From positions 4,030,001 to 4,094,000 of the forward strand of contig NZ_CP074102.1 in assembly GCF_018310535.1 (NCBI RefSeq): a DNA stretch of 64,000 nucleotides, read 5' to 3'. This DNA comes from Streptomyces mirabilis (GTDB lineage Bacteria > Actinomycetota > Actinomycetes > Streptomycetales > Streptomycetaceae). The notes beneath the pieces are model-generated. The model was not told the origin of the DNA. It was given only the letters and a program-made list of their open reading frames with translations, and searched no databases. A program made the position numbers and the translations under genes. Shown piece by piece: positions 32,911 through 42,926 of this stretch (within the stretch, counting starts at the first letter, position 1; each line of letters begins with the position of its first letter).

Positions 32911-34854
32911 ATGCCCCGCCAGTTGCCCAGTGTTCTCACCCCTCCCGACTGGCTGGTCAGGAACCTCCGGCCGCAGCAGGCCCCCATCCCCTGGGCCGCC
33001 GCCTCGCGCGCCGCGATCGCGCTGGCCCTGCCGCTGGCGATCGGCCTCGCGGCGGGCGAACCCGCGTACGGCGCCCTCGCCTCCATGGGCGCCCTGTCCG
33101 GCGTCATCGGCGACACCGCCGACGCCTACCGCATGCGCATCCTCAACATCGCGGTCCCCCAGCTCTTCGGCGCGATCGGCGTCACCATCGGCTCGCTCGT
33201 CTTCGGCCACGGCTGGGTCGCCGTCGGCGCGGTCACCGGCGTCGCGCTCGTCTCCGGGATGATCTCGACGATCGGCGCCGTGGCCTCCGTGTCCAGCCTG
33301 CTGCTCCTCCTCAACTGCTCCATCGGCGCCGGGCTTCCACTGCCGGGATCCTGGTGGCTCGCGCCCGTGCTGATGTCCGGCGGCGGCCTCCTCGTGCTGG
33401 CCCTCGCCCTGCTCGCCTGGCCGCTGCGCTCGGGCGTCCCCGAACGGGTCGCCGTCGCCCACACCTACCGGACCGTCGCCGACCTGCTCGCCGCGACCGG
33501 CACCGAGCGGTACGTCGACGTCCGCTTCGCCGTCACCCAGTCCCTCAACCAGTCCTACGACCTCGCCCTCGCCCGGCGCGCCTTCCACCACGGCCGCAGC
33601 CCCGAAGTCGTCCGGCTGCTCGCCCAGCTCAACGCCATCACGCCCGTCATCGAAGCCGCTCCGGCCGTCCACCAGTTCAACGAGCCGCTGGCACCCGAGG
33701 TCCCGGACGCCCTGCGCCACCTCGCCGACGCCGTCGAGACCGGTTACACCGGCCCCATAGGGCTCGGCCTGCCGGTCCCCACCAACGAGACCGCGCGCGC
33801 CGTCGACCACGCCCTGCGGCACGCCGCCGACGTCGTCAGCGACCGGAACGCCGACAAGGCGTCCCTCCACAACGTCGACGACCGCCTCGGCAGGCCCGCC
33901 GCCCTGCGCGTCCGCGCCACCCGCGCCGCCCGCAACGTCCTGCTGTCCGCCGCCTCCTGGCGCTACGGCCTGCGCCTCGCCCTGTGCATCGGCCTCGCCC
34001 AGGCCCTGGTCTCCCTCGTCCCGGTGCCACGCTCGTACTGGGTCGCCCTCACCATCACCTTCGTCATGAAGCCCGACTTCGGCTCGGTCTTCTCCCGGGC
34101 GCTGCTGCGCGCACTCGGCACGGTCGCCGGGCTCGTCGTCGCGGCCGTCGTCCTCGCCCTGGTGCCGCTCGGCTGGTGGGACGTGCCGGTCATGTTCGTC
34201 CTCGGCCCGCTCATCCCGGTCCTCGGCCCACGCGGCTACGGCTACCAGACCGCCGCCGTCACCCCGGTGATCCTCCTCCTCTCCGACGTGCTCAACCACC
34301 TGGGCACCGCCCTGCTCGTGCCACGCCTCGTCGACTCCCTCATCGGCTGCGCGATCGCCCTCGTCGCCGGCTATCTGCTGTGGCCGGAGAGCTGGCACAC
34401 CCGGGTCGGCGACCGCCTCGCGGACGCGGTCGCGGACACCGCCCGCTATGTGGAGTACGCCTTCGGGACGGACGTCGACCCCGCCGCCCGCGCCCGGATG
34501 CGGCGCCGCCTCTACCGCGACCTGTCCGCCATCCGTACGGAGTTCCAGCGCGCCCTGAGCGAACCGCCGCCGAACGGCCGGCGCGCCGCCGCCTGGCTGC
34601 CGCTCGTCGTCGCGACCGAGCGGATCGTGGACGCGACCACGGCCGCCGGGGTACGGCTCCGGCACGGAGCCCAGCGCCCCTCACCGGCCGAGATCTCCCA
34701 CGTCGCGCTGCAACTGCGGGAGCTGTCGGACGGGCTGCGCGAGACCGACACCCTCATCGCGGTCCGCACGGATCTCACGGGGCCGGCCGGCAGTGTGCTG
34801 GAGCCGCTGCGCCAGGAGGTCGCGGCGGCTCGCGCCATCGCGTCGCCGCGCTGA
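32911..34854 (+). CDS. FUSC/YccS-type inner-membrane protein (aromatic acid exporter-like)
   Basis: A 647-residue protein with two six-span membrane halves (about 25-180 and 345-500), each followed by a helical cytoplasmic domain. The second half carries the FUSC signature around VPVPRSYWVALTITFVMKPD, FGSVFSRALLRALGTVAGLV. This fold is shared with AaeB and YccS, efflux permeases for aromatic carboxylic acids or fusaric acid, and with plant malate channels. The substrate here is not indicated. It is third in a same-strand run and is closed by a terminator. Confidence 0.88.
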   Translation: MPRQLPSVLTPPDWLVRNLRPQQAPIPWAAASRAAIALALPLAIGLAAGEPAYGALASMGALSGVIGDTADAYRMRILNIAVPQLFGAIGVTIGSLVFGHGWVAVGAVTGVALVSGMISTIGAVASVSSLLLLLNCSIGAGLPLPGSWWLAPVLMSGGGLLVLALALLAWPLRSGVPERVAVAHTYRTVADLLAATGTERYVDVRFAVTQSLNQSYDLALARRAFHHGRSPEVVRLLAQLNAITPVIEAAPAVHQFNEPLAPEVPDALRHLADAVETGYTGPIGLGLPVPTNETARAVDHALRHAADVVSDRNADKASLHNVDDRLGRPAALRVRATRAARNVLLSAASWRYGLRLALCIGLAQALVSLVPVPRSYWVALTITFVMKPDFGSVFSRALLRALGTVAGLVVAAVVLALVPLGWWDVPVMFVLGPLIPVLGPRGYGYQTAAVTPVILLLSDVLNHLGTALLVPRLVDSLIGCAIALVAGYLLWPESWHTRVGDRLADAVADTARYVEYAFGTDVDPAARARMRRRLYRDLSAIRTEFQRALSEPPPNGRRAAAWLPLVVATERIVDATTAAGVRLRHGAQRPSPAEISHVALQLRELSDGLRETDTLIAVRTDLTGPAGSVLEPLRQEVAAARAIASPR

Positions 34855-34871
34855 CCGGTCCGGAAACAGGG

Positions 34872-34906
34872 GGTGCGGGCCGCCCGTGCAGGGGACGGCC
34901 CGCACC
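34872..34906 (+). terminator. Terminator after FUSC gene
   Basis: An 11-bp perfect dyad, GGTGCGGGCCG (34872-34882) with CGGCCCGCACC (34896-34906) and a 13-base loop, 17 bp after the stop. It lies between the transporter and the convergent snapalysin gene, so it may serve both. Confidence 0.85.
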
Positions 34907-34981
34907 TGTGGGGGGTGGGGAACGGCGGTATGCGGTGTACTACGGGTTCGGCGGCCGCTCGGCGCCCGGGACCCTGTCGGC

Positions 34982-35662
34982 CTAGCGGGCGTCGGTCTTG
35001 CTCAGCGCCTTGTCCAGTGCCTGCGCGAGACCGTTGGCCCAGAGCTGGTTGACGCGCGAGCGCTCGGTCGTGTTGGGGATCGCGTTGGTGCAGGACGGGC
35101 CGGGGCCACCGCCCGACATCAGCTCGCTGCACGGTCCGGAGTAGTGGTCGGGCAGACCGAGCACATGGCCGGTCTCGTGCGCGGTGATGCGGATCGGGTC
35201 GTACTGCTCGCTCTGCGCGTAGTCGAGAAAGACGTACCCGCTGCCGTGACCGTCCGTGGAGGCGTAGGAGCCACGCGAGTCGTTGCCCTCGCGGTAGGTG
35301 AAGTCGGCGCTCGACGCCGAACCCGACTGGAGCTTGACGTTCGAGACCGCGCTGTTCCATATCTGGGTGCTGCGGGCTATCTCCGCGCTGAAGGACGGCG
35401 CGCTGGAGGCGTTGTAGACGACCGTGACGGCGGCGGCGCTGCTCGGGTTCGCGGCGCGCTTCTCGGCGACGGACCTGATGACCGCCTGGAAGAACGCCTG
35501 GTTCGCCTTGGCCTCCGCGGCCGATCCGGAGTAACCGGCGTACGGGGCCGACGCGGAGGCGGGGGCGGGGGCGGGCGCCGCCGTGGCCGGGACCGCGCCG
35601 AACGTGGCGGCCGTGAGGCCCAACCCGACCGCGACCGAGAGCATGGGCAGGGAGAGTCGCAT
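34982..35662 (-). CDS. snpA: Snapalysin (small neutral metalloprotease)
   Basis: A 226-residue secreted zinc protease, family M7. A signal peptide ends near [10 protein letters not shown] (about 29), a propeptide follows, and the zinc site is [11 protein letters not shown] with His162, Glu163, His166 and Asp172, the HExxHxxGxxD pattern that defines snapalysins. Two Cys in GPCSELMS and GPSCTN can form the known disulfide. It degrades milk proteins and is secreted as a proenzyme. A perfect AAGGAG precedes the ATG at 35662. A divergent LysR gene, the usual activator SnpR, lies upstream with a palindrome between them. Confidence 0.96.
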   Translation of the reverse strand: MRLSLPMLSVAVGLGLTAATFGAVPATAAPAPAPASASAPYAGYSGSAAEAKANQAFFQAVIRSVAEKRAANPSSAAAVTVVYNASSAPSFSAEIARSTQIWNSAVSNVKLQSGSASSADFTYREGNDSRGSYASTDGHGSGYVFLDYAQSEQYDPIRITAHETGHVLGLPDHYSGPCSELMSGGGPGPSCTNAIPNTTERSRVNQLWANGLAQALDKALSKTDAR

Positions 35663-35741
35663 GATGACTCCTTGTGTGGGGGGTGAAGTCGTCATCGGTG
35701 AGTGTCGATGCCTGTGCGTCCGCTGTGATGATGGCAATCGG

Positions 35742-35760
35742 CGATAGGGCAGCCCTATCG
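35742..35760. promoter_or_regulatory. Palindrome between snapalysin and LysR gene
   Basis: CGATAGGGC-a-GCCCTATCG is a perfect 9+1+9 dyad 80 bp upstream of snapalysin and 102 bp upstream of the LysR gene. Its position and symmetry suit the activator-binding site of the divergent LysR regulator. It is followed by a second GGGGC/GCCCC dyad at 35758-35774. Confidence 0.7.
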
Positions 35761-35861
35761 GGGCGAGCTGCCCCGACCGTCCCGGAGCGCCCAACTCGCC
35801 TGCCTTGCAAGGGGTTTGTGCGTCTGGTGCAACCCACGCCCGCGACTTAGGCTCCGACGGC

Positions 35862-36803
35862 ATGGAGCTTGAGGTCCGGCATCTCCGCGCGCTGTGCGCC
35901 ATCGCCGACACCGGCAGCCTGCACCGCGCCGCGCGCCTGCTCGGCGTTGCCCAGCCCTCGTTGAGCACCCAGCTGCGGCGGATCGAACAGGAGCTGGGCG
36001 GGGAGCTGTTCACCCGCGAACGTACCGGCTGCCGACCCACCTCGCTCGGCCGGGTCGTGCTCGGCCGGGCCCGCCCGCTGGTGGCCGAAATGCGGTCCCT
36101 GGTCGCGGAGGCCCGCGCCGCCGCCGCGGACGACCCCCAGCTGCGCATCGGCTCCACCGCGAGCCGTGCCCTCGCGGGCTGGCTGCGCCGGTTGCGCGAA
36201 CGCCGCATGGAACCGCTCCTCCAGATGGACGTGTCCGCGAACGCCCTGCTCAACCTGGTCGCCGAGGGCCGGCTCGACGTGGCCTTCGTGCACGAGGTCG
36301 AGGGCTGCCCGCTGCGCATCCCCAGCGGGCTGCGGCTGCGCGTCCTGGTCGAGCGCGAGCCCCAGTTCGTGTCCCTGCCGATCGACCACCCGGCCGCCGC
36401 GCGCTCCGTCGTACGCCTCTCCGACCTGGCCGAGGACCGCTGGATGATCGACCCGACGGTCGACGGCGAGTGGGACGCGGTACACCGGATGCTGCGCTCG
36501 GCCGGGCTCAACCCCCGTGTCCTGCACGGCGACTACCACACGACGGCATCCCTGGTGGCGACCGGTGAGGTCGTCACGGTCTGCCAGCCGACCCGCCAGT
36601 CGGGCCCCGAGACGGTGGTCCGCAGACTGTACGGCGACCCCCTCGGCGTACGTCTGCTGCTCGCGGCGCGCACCGAGGCCGAGCTGGACGGCGTCTATCC
36701 GGACCTGGCGGAGGCGTACCGGGAGACGGCACAGCAGTCCCCGGCGTACCGGGAGTGGCTGGAACGCAGCGGCGTGGACAACCCCGTCCCAGCCCTCCCC
36801 TGA
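35862..36803 (+). CDS. snpR: LysR-family regulator of snapalysin
   Basis: A 313-residue LysR-type regulator. The winged helix is at residues 1-60 ([40 protein letters not shown]). The effector domain follows from about 85, with the typical LRIGSTAS opening and [17 protein letters not shown]. In Streptomyces a LysR gene divergent from the snpA protease activates it and its own synthesis; the arrangement here is the same. The inducer is unknown. The ATG at 35862 fits the family start. It ends 36 bp from the convergent PhoX gene. Confidence 0.9.
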   Translation: MELEVRHLRALCAIADTGSLHRAARLLGVAQPSLSTQLRRIEQELGGELFTRERTGCRPTSLGRVVLGRARPLVAEMRSLVAEARAAAADDPQLRIGSTASRALAGWLRRLRERRMEPLLQMDVSANALLNLVAEGRLDVAFVHEVEGCPLRIPSGLRLRVLVEREPQFVSLPIDHPAAARSVVRLSDLAEDRWMIDPTVDGEWDAVHRMLRSAGLNPRVLHGDYHTTASLVATGEVVTVCQPTRQSGPETVVRRLYGDPLGVRLLLAARTEAELDGVYPDLAEAYRETAQQSPAYREWLERSGVDNPVPALP

Positions 36804-36839
36804 GCCCCGTACGCGACTCCCGCGACGACGCCCGCGACC

Positions 36840-38933
36840 TCAGACCCCGATGTCGCAGCCGTCCGTGCGCCACACCGAGACGACCGCCGGGCGCACGATC
36901 CTCCCGGGTCCGTCGGGCCAGTTGCTCGCCGGTTTCTCCACCGACGCGCCGTCGATCTCGCCCGGGTGCTGGACCGCGACGAGTACCCGCCGGTCCTGGA
37001 TGATCGGCCCGCAGGTCTCCGCGCCGGTCGGCACCGTCAGGAACTGCTTCAGCTCTCCGCGCCGCTCGCCCTTCGTCGCCACGCCCAGCAGGCCGTCGTG
37101 CGAGCCGAGCTGGTTGCCGTCCGTGGAGATCCACAGGTTGCCGTGCGGGTCGAAGGCCACGTTGTCCGGGCAGGAGATCGGGCTGACCTTGTCCTTCGGG
37201 AAGCCCGCGAAGTAGGTGGCGGGGTCGGCCGGGTCGCCCGCGACCAGGAACAGCGACCAGCCGAAGGTGGTCGCCTCGGCGCGGCCTCGCCGCTCGGTGA
37301 GCTCCAGGATGTGCCCGTGCTTGTTGGCGTTGCGCGGATTGGCCTCGTCGGCGCCCGCGGACCCGGCCTTTCCACGGTTGGTGTTGTTGGTCAGAACGAC
37401 ATAGACCTTGCCGGTGTGCGGGGAGGGCTGGATGTCCTCGGGCCGGTCCATCTTGGTCGCGCCGACCTTGTCACCGGCGAGCCGCGTGAAGACGAGGACC
37501 TCCTCGGCCGTCATCCCGTCCACGTGCGAGACGGCCCCGCGGGCGGTCGCGGTGGCCAGCGGAATCCACTCACCACTGCCGTCGAACTCCCCGTCCGCCG
37601 GAAGCTTCCCGCTCCCGTCGATGTCGGCGGCGGGGGAGTCGCCGGTCAGCCGGGCCACGTAGAGCGTCCCCTCGTCGAGGAGGGAGAGGTTGTGCTCCCG
37701 CACGGAGCGCGAGGAACCGTGCCGCATCCGCTTGCTGCCGACGAACTTGTAGAAGTAGTCGAAACGCTCGTCGTCGCCGGTGTAGACGACGGGCCGCCCG
37801 TCGTCCGTCAGCCGCACGGTCGCGGCCTCGTGCTTGAAGCGGCCCAGCGCGGTGTGCTTGCGGGGCGTGGAGGCCTGGTCGTACGGGTCGAACTCGACGA
37901 CGTATCCGAAGCGGTGCGACTCGTTGGGCTCCTGCGCCACGTCGAACCGCTTGTCGAACCGCTCCCACTTGCGCTCGGTCGCGCCCGTACCGAGCCCGTA
38001 CCGCTTGTCGGTGTCACGGCTCGCGTTGGCGAAGTACTGGTTGAAGTTCTCCTCGCCGTGCAGCGTGGTGCCCCAGGGGGTGGTGCCGCCGGAGCAGTTG
38101 TTGAGCGTGCCGAGCACCTTGCGCCCGGTCGGGTCCGCGGAGGTTTTCAACAGTTCCGATCCGGCGGCGGGGCCGGTGAGCCGGAACTCGGTGGTGGCGG
38201 TGACGCGACGGTTGAGGGCGTGCCGGGTGACGGCGGTGAGCCTGCCGGTCCTGCGGTCCTCCTCGACCACGACGGCGGACAGACCGTGGGCGGCCCACGC
38301 CACCTCGACCTGCTCACGGGTGGGGTTCGCGGGGTCGTACCCGCGGAACATCAGCACCTCGTCGGTGTACTCGTGGTTCGCCACGAGGAGCTGCCGCCCG
38401 CGCTCACCGGGCAGCGGGAGGAGGGCGAGGAAGTCGTTGTTGTAACCGAACTGGCCGGCCTGGGCCTTGGCGGTCTGGTGCTCCGGGTCGAAGGCGGGAG
38501 CACCGCGCAGGATGGGCTCACCCCAACGAATGACGACATTCTGGCCATATCCGCCGGGGACGGTGACGGCGTCGGCGGTGTTGGGGGCAACGGGGCTGAA
38601 CCGCAGCCCGCGCGCGGCCTTTTCGCCGGTATGTCCATCACGGCCCGCAACACCCCCTCCCGCGGCCCGAATGGCCTCCGCGGCCTCCGCGGCCTGGGCG
38701 CCGGTACCGACGACCGCCGCACCCGTCGCCGTGGCGACCGTGACGACGGCCGCGGCCCGCATCATCGAACGGCGGCCGATCGCACCGGCGATGACATCAC
38801 CGACGTACGCGTTGTCGCTGGTGTTGGGCACCTCGTGGAAGCAGGCGTCACCACAGCGGAACCGGCAGGTCAGGGCGGATCGCCCGCCGGGATGCGAGCC
38901 GGGTGTTCCGATCAACGGCAGCAGTCTGCGCAC
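36840..38933 (-). CDS. PhoX-family alkaline phosphatase (DUF839), Tat-exported
   Basis: A 697-residue PhoX-type enzyme, which hydrolyses phosphate esters using Ca2+ and Fe3+. A twin-arginine signal is buried about 55 residues in (IGRRSMMRAAAVVTVATATG), as is usual for this family in actinomycetes. Diagnostic segments include LLVANHEYTDE, NNCSGGTTPWGTTLHGEEN, RFGYVVEFDPYD and MDRPEDIQPSPHTGKVYVVL. The GTG start at 38933 has GGGGAGAG upstream. A PHO box about 70 bp before the start predicts induction by PhoP under phosphate starvation. It provides phosphate from organic esters outside the cell. Confidence 0.93.
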   Translation of the reverse strand: MRRLLPLIGTPGSHPGGRSALTCRFRCGDACFHEVPNTSDNAYVGDVIAGAIGRRSMMRAAAVVTVATATGAAVVGTGAQAAEAAEAIRAAGGGVAGRDGHTGEKAARGLRFSPVAPNTADAVTVPGGYGQNVVIRWGEPILRGAPAFDPEHQTAKAQAGQFGYNNDFLALLPLPGERGRQLLVANHEYTDEVLMFRGYDPANPTREQVEVAWAAHGLSAVVVEEDRRTGRLTAVTRHALNRRVTATTEFRLTGPAAGSELLKTSADPTGRKVLGTLNNCSGGTTPWGTTLHGEENFNQYFANASRDTDKRYGLGTGATERKWERFDKRFDVAQEPNESHRFGYVVEFDPYDQASTPRKHTALGRFKHEAATVRLTDDGRPVVYTGDDERFDYFYKFVGSKRMRHGSSRSVREHNLSLLDEGTLYVARLTGDSPAADIDGSGKLPADGEFDGSGEWIPLATATARGAVSHVDGMTAEEVLVFTRLAGDKVGATKMDRPEDIQPSPHTGKVYVVLTNNTNRGKAGSAGADEANPRNANKHGHILELTERRGRAEATTFGWSLFLVAGDPADPATYFAGFPKDKVSPISCPDNVAFDPHGNLWISTDGNQLGSHDGLLGVATKGERRGELKQFLTVPTGAETCGPIIQDRRVLVAVQHPGEIDGASVEKPASNWPDGPGRIVRPAVVSVWRTDGCDIGV

Positions 38934-39002
38934 TTTACTCTCCCCTTGCGAACCCTTGGTGTGAGCGTGACGCTAGGGGGATGCGGGTGCGAGCACTCTG
39001 CG

Positions 39003-39024
39003 GCCGGGTGAACGGAGTGTGAAC
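39003..39024 (-). promoter_or_regulatory. PHO box (PhoP-binding direct repeats)
   Basis: On the minus strand two adjacent 11-bp units read GTTCACACTCC and GTTCACCCGGC, matching the Streptomyces PHO box direct-repeat consensus (GTTCACC-type, 11-bp period). The second unit matches nearly perfectly. They lie 70-91 bp upstream of the PhoX start codon, a normal position for activation by PhoP. Confidence 0.85.
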
Positions 39025-39175
39025 CTCCCGCTCTCGCAGGGGTCTTGATAACGCTCTTGACACCGCTACCTGTCGGTACCCGACCCTGCCCAAGATCGCC
39101 GGAGACGGCCGCTAACCTTACGTGTCCGTCCTGGCCAGGGATTGACGGCTTCAACTCATGCGAAGGGTTGCGCAC

Positions 39176-40870
39176 ATGGGCATTCTCACTCTCCTGCGGA
39201 ACGCGTTCGGCCGCTCACGCAAGGGGCGTGACGCCGACGCGGAGACCTCGCCGACGGAGGCTACGGCCCCCACGGTCCCGGCTCCGGCCACCGAGCAGGA
39301 GCCCACGCCGGCTCCTGCCCAGGAGGCCGAGCCGAAGATCCCCGCACCTTCGTCGGAGCCGGAGCCGGCGTCGGCGCCGAAGCCGGAACCCAAGTCGTCC
39401 GTGGTGGACGAGCTGGTGTCGGCGGCCTTCGACAACGTCACGGTCCCCAAGCCGGCGGAGCCGGTACTGGAGGAGAAGACGACCGAGGAGACGAAGGCGA
39501 CCGAGGAGGAGAAGGCCGAGAAGGAGCCGACTGCCGCTTCCGCTCCCGTCTCCGCCCCCGCTTCTATTCCGGCTCCGGCACCGGACCCCGAGCCGGTGAC
39601 CACGGCCGACGCCGAGACCGAAGTCGCGGCGGAGCCGGTGGCCGAGCCCGAGGTCGAGGTTCCGGCCGAGCCCGAGGTCGAGGCAGAGGCTGAGGCCGTG
39701 GTGGAGGCGCCCGCGCCCGAGCCGGAACCCGTGGTCGAATCCGAGCCGGTCGCCGAGACCGCCGAGGTGTCCGCCCCGGAGCCCGAACCCGAGGCCGAAG
39801 AGGCTCCCGAGCCCGCCGCCGAGGAGACCTCGGAGCCGGACGCCGAAGAGACCCCGGAACCGATCACCGCGGAAGCCCCCGAGCCCGAGGCCGAAGAAGC
39901 CCCCGCGCCCGCCGCCGAGGAGTCCTCCGAGCCGGTCGCCGAGGAAATCTCCGCCCCGGTCACCGCTGAGGTCGTCCCGGCCGAACCGACCGCCGAGCCG
40001 ACCGCGGAACCGGTCACCGAGCCCGTGGCGGCCTCGGCGGACGAGTCGACGCCCGATTCGGCGGACGACTCCGCGAACGAGCCCGTGGCCGCCGACGGCG
40101 ATCAGCCCCCGGCGGGGCCACCCGCACCCGACGACGAGAGCGTCACGGGTGGTGCGGGTGGGGAAGAAGACCCGGCCGAAGGCGAAGCCGAGGCCGGCAC
40201 GACCGGCACCCCCGCCACCCCCCTCACCCATGTAAAGACCCACGCCCCCGACCTCGCCACCGCCTACCAGGAAGCGGGAACGGCCCTCGCGAAGAGGGAC
40301 CTCACCGGTACCCGCGCCAAGGTCTACCTCGTCCTCGACCGCTCCGCGTCCATGCGCGCGTACTACAAGGACGGCTCCGCCCAGGCCCTCGGCGAACAGG
40401 CCCTCGCCCTCGCCGCCCACCTCGACCCCGAGGCCAAGGTCCAGGTCGTCTTCTTCTCCACAGAACTGGACGGCACCGGCGAGCTCACCCTCCCCGAGCA
40501 CGAGAACAAGATCGACGACCTCCACGCCGGCCTCGGCCGGATGGGCCGTACGAGCTACCACATCGCGGTGGAAGAAGTCGTCACGCACCACCAGAAGTCC
40601 GGCACCACGGACCCGGCCCTGGTGATCTTCCAGACGGACGGCGCCCCGGACGCAAAGACACCCGCCACCCAGTCCCTCACGGACGCGGCGAAGAACCACC
40701 CCACGGTGTTCTTCTCGTTCGTCGCGTTCGGTGAGCACGACAACAAGGCCTTCGACTACCTCCGCAAGCTGAAGACCGACAACACGGCCTTCTTCCACGC
40801 GGGCCCGACCCCGCGCGAGCTGACCGACGCGGAGGTCTACGAGGGCGTACTGGAGAACTGGCGCCCGTAG
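39176..40870 (+). CDS. VWA-domain protein with long Pro/Glu/Ala-rich spacer
   Basis: A 564-residue protein. Residues 1-20 are a short basic head (MGILTLLRNAFGRSRKG). Residues 21-350 are almost wholly Pro, Glu, Ala, Val and Thr in loose PEAEEAPEPAAEE-type repeats. Residues 360-564 are a von Willebrand A domain of the TerF-like kind, with MIDAS DRSASM and later motifs TSYHIAVEEVV and QTDGAPDAK. There is no signal peptide, so it is cytoplasmic. Related proteins act in tellurite/stress (ter) systems, but no ter genes are adjacent. The disordered acidic spacer is long for the family. The start at 39176 (MGILTLL) is preferred to 39158. Confidence 0.85.
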   Translation: MGILTLLRNAFGRSRKGRDADAETSPTEATAPTVPAPATEQEPTPAPAQEAEPKIPAPSSEPEPASAPKPEPKSSVVDELVSAAFDNVTVPKPAEPVLEEKTTEETKATEEEKAEKEPTAASAPVSAPASIPAPAPDPEPVTTADAETEVAAEPVAEPEVEVPAEPEVEAEAEAVVEAPAPEPEPVVESEPVAETAEVSAPEPEPEAEEAPEPAAEETSEPDAEETPEPITAEAPEPEAEEAPAPAAEESSEPVAEEISAPVTAEVVPAEPTAEPTAEPVTEPVAASADESTPDSADDSANEPVAADGDQPPAGPPAPDDESVTGGAGGEEDPAEGEAEAGTTGTPATPLTHVKTHAPDLATAYQEAGTALAKRDLTGTRAKVYLVLDRSASMRAYYKDGSAQALGEQALALAAHLDPEAKVQVVFFSTELDGTGELTLPEHENKIDDLHAGLGRMGRTSYHIAVEEVVTHHQKSGTTDPALVIFQTDGAPDAKTPATQSLTDAAKNHPTVFFSFVAFGEHDNKAFDYLRKLKTDNTAFFHAGPTPRELTDAEVYEGVLENWRP

Positions 40871-40910
40871 GACCTCGCAGGACCCCGTAGGCCCAACAGG
40901 AACCACACGC

Positions 40911-40953
40911 GGCCGCCCGTTTCCCACCCCTTGAAAAGGGTAAGCGGGCGGCC
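40911..40953 (+). terminator. Terminator between VWA gene and metG
   Basis: GGCCGCCCG (40911-40919) pairs with CGGGCGGCC (40945-40953), with an inner CCCTT/AAGGG helix. It lies 40 bp after the VWA gene stop. Confidence 0.85.
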
Positions 40954-41061
40954 CACCCATGTCGGCTACGATTTCAAGGTTCGCAAGACGACCGACGGTA
41001 CGACCAGAACCGACGATCGTCACCCCACGTAACGACACGTAACGACTTGGGAGCAGCCGCG

Positions 41062-42786
41062 ATGGCTCGACACCTCATCACCAGCGCCCTTCCGTACATC
41101 AACGGGATCAAGCACCTGGGCAACATGGTGGGGTCCATGCTCCCGGCGGACGTGCACTCCCGGTACCTCCGCCAGCGCGGCCACGACGTCCTCTACATCT
41201 GCGCGACGGACGAGCACGGCACCCCGGCCGAGCTGGCGGCCAAAGAGCAGGGCCTCCCGGTCGACGAGTTCTGCGCGCAGGCGCACGACGCGCAGAAGGC
41301 GGTGTACGACGGCTTCGAGCTGGCCTTCGACTACTTCGGCCGCAGCTCCAGCCCGCAGAACCGCGAGATCACCCAGCACTTCGCGCGCCGCCTGAACGAG
41401 AACGGCTTCATCGAGGAGCGCGCGATCCGCCAGGTGTACTCCCCGGCGGACGGCCGCTTCCTCCCGGACCGCTACGTGGAGGGCACCTGCCCCCACTGCG
41501 GCTACGACAAGGCCCGCGGCGACCAGTGCGAGAACTGCACCCGCGTCCTGGACCCGACCGACCTGATCAACCCGCGCAGCGCGATCTCCGGCTCGACGGA
41601 CCTGGAGGTCCGCGAGACCAAGCACCTCTTCCTCCTCCAGTCGAAGCTCCAGAGCGAGGTCTCGGAGTGGGTGGCGCGCCACGAGCACGAGTGGCCGCAG
41701 CTCGCCTCCTCCATCGCCCGCAAGTGGCTGACGGAGGGCCTGCACGACCGGGCGATCACCCGTGACCTGGACTGGGGCGTCCCGGTCCCGGCCGACACCT
41801 GGCCGGAGCTGGCGGCGGAGGGCAAGGTCTTCTACGTCTGGTTCGACGCGCCGATCGAGTACATCGGGGCGACGAAGGAGTGGTCGGACCAGGACCCGGA
41901 GAACCGCGACTGGAAGTCGTGGTGGTACGAGGCGGACTCCGGCGAGAACCCGGTCCGCTACACGGAGTTCATGGCCAAGGACAACGTCCCCTTCCACACC
42001 GTCATGTTCCCGGCCACCGAGCTGGGCGTGCGCGAGCCTTGGAAGAAGGTCGACTACGTCAAGGCCTTCAACTGGCTGACGTACTACGGCGGAAAGTTCT
42101 CCACGTCCCAGAAGCGCGGTGTCTTCACCGACCACGCGCTGGACATCCTGCCCGCGGACTACTGGCGCTACTTCCTGATCGCCAACGCCCCCGAGTCGGA
42201 CGACTCGTCCTTCACCTGGGAGCACTTCACCGCCACGGTGAACAAGGACCTGGCCGACACCCTCGGCAACTTCGTCAACCGCGTGCTGTCCTTCTCCAAG
42301 AAGCGCTTCGGCGAGGAGGTCCCGGCGGGCGCCGAGGCGGGCGAGGCGGAGGCGAAGCTCGGCGAGGAGATCGCGGGCCTGCTGGCCGAGTACGAGACCC
42401 AGATGGAGGCCCTCCAGTTCCGCAAGGCCGCGGCGGCGCTGCGCGCCCTGTGGTCGGCGGGCAACTCCTACCTGGAGGAGAAGGCCCCCTGGCTGGAGAT
42501 CAAGACCGACCCCGAGGGCGCGGCCCTGACCCTGCGCACGGCGATGAACCTGATCCACCTCTACTCGGTGGTCTCGGAGCCCTTCATCCCCGCGTCCTCC
42601 CGCGCGATGCGCTCGGCGTTCGCGCTGACGGACGACACGGCGGTGTGGGTCTCGGCGGACGAGGCGAAGTCCCTGTCCGCCGTCCCCGCGGGCACCCCCT
42701 TCACCGTTCCCCCGGTCCTCTTCGCCAAGATCACGGACGAGGACCTGGAGTCGTACAAGGAGCGCTTCGGCGGCGCACCGGAGTAG
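41062..42786 (+). CDS. metG: Methionyl-tRNA synthetase
   Basis: A 574-residue class I synthetase that charges tRNA-Met. The HIGH equivalent is [12 protein letters not shown] near residue 12 and the KMSKS equivalent is KFSTS (about residue 350, [13 protein letters not shown]), as in some other MetRS. The zinc knuckle has four Cys in [17 protein letters not shown]. The anticodon-binding helices follow ([13 protein letters not shown]). There is no C-terminal tRNA-binding (Arc1p-like) domain, so it is the short form. It is monocistronic, flanked by terminators on both sides. Its start ATG 41062 is set by the family opening [15 protein letters not shown]. Confidence 0.97.
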   Translation: MARHLITSALPYINGIKHLGNMVGSMLPADVHSRYLRQRGHDVLYICATDEHGTPAELAAKEQGLPVDEFCAQAHDAQKAVYDGFELAFDYFGRSSSPQNREITQHFARRLNENGFIEERAIRQVYSPADGRFLPDRYVEGTCPHCGYDKARGDQCENCTRVLDPTDLINPRSAISGSTDLEVRETKHLFLLQSKLQSEVSEWVARHEHEWPQLASSIARKWLTEGLHDRAITRDLDWGVPVPADTWPELAAEGKVFYVWFDAPIEYIGATKEWSDQDPENRDWKSWWYEADSGENPVRYTEFMAKDNVPFHTVMFPATELGVREPWKKVDYVKAFNWLTYYGGKFSTSQKRGVFTDHALDILPADYWRYFLIANAPESDDSSFTWEHFTATVNKDLADTLGNFVNRVLSFSKKRFGEEVPAGAEAGEAEAKLGEEIAGLLAEYETQMEALQFRKAAAALRALWSAGNSYLEEKAPWLEIKTDPEGAALTLRTAMNLIHLYSVVSEPFIPASSRAMRSAFALTDDTAVWVSADEAKSLSAVPAGTPFTVPPVLFAKITDEDLESYKERFGGAPE

Positions 42787-42799
42787 TGACGACGCAGAG

Positions 42800-42832
42800 C
42801 GGGGCCCGGCACCGAAGAGGTGCCGGGCCCCG
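42800..42832 (+). terminator. metG terminator
   Basis: A perfect 14-bp dyad, CGGGGCCCGGCACC (42800-42813) and GGTGCCGGGCCCCG (42819-42832), with a 5-base loop and a T-rich tail (TTCCGTTCCTGT). It starts 14 bp after the metG stop. Confidence 0.94.
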
Positions 42833-42926
42833 TTCCGTTCCTGTCGTCCGTATCCCTCCGTCTCACTCCTCGGCCGGAAACCGACCCCGCTGGTGACATG
42901 CTCTTGACCACCCGTATGGTTTCGCC

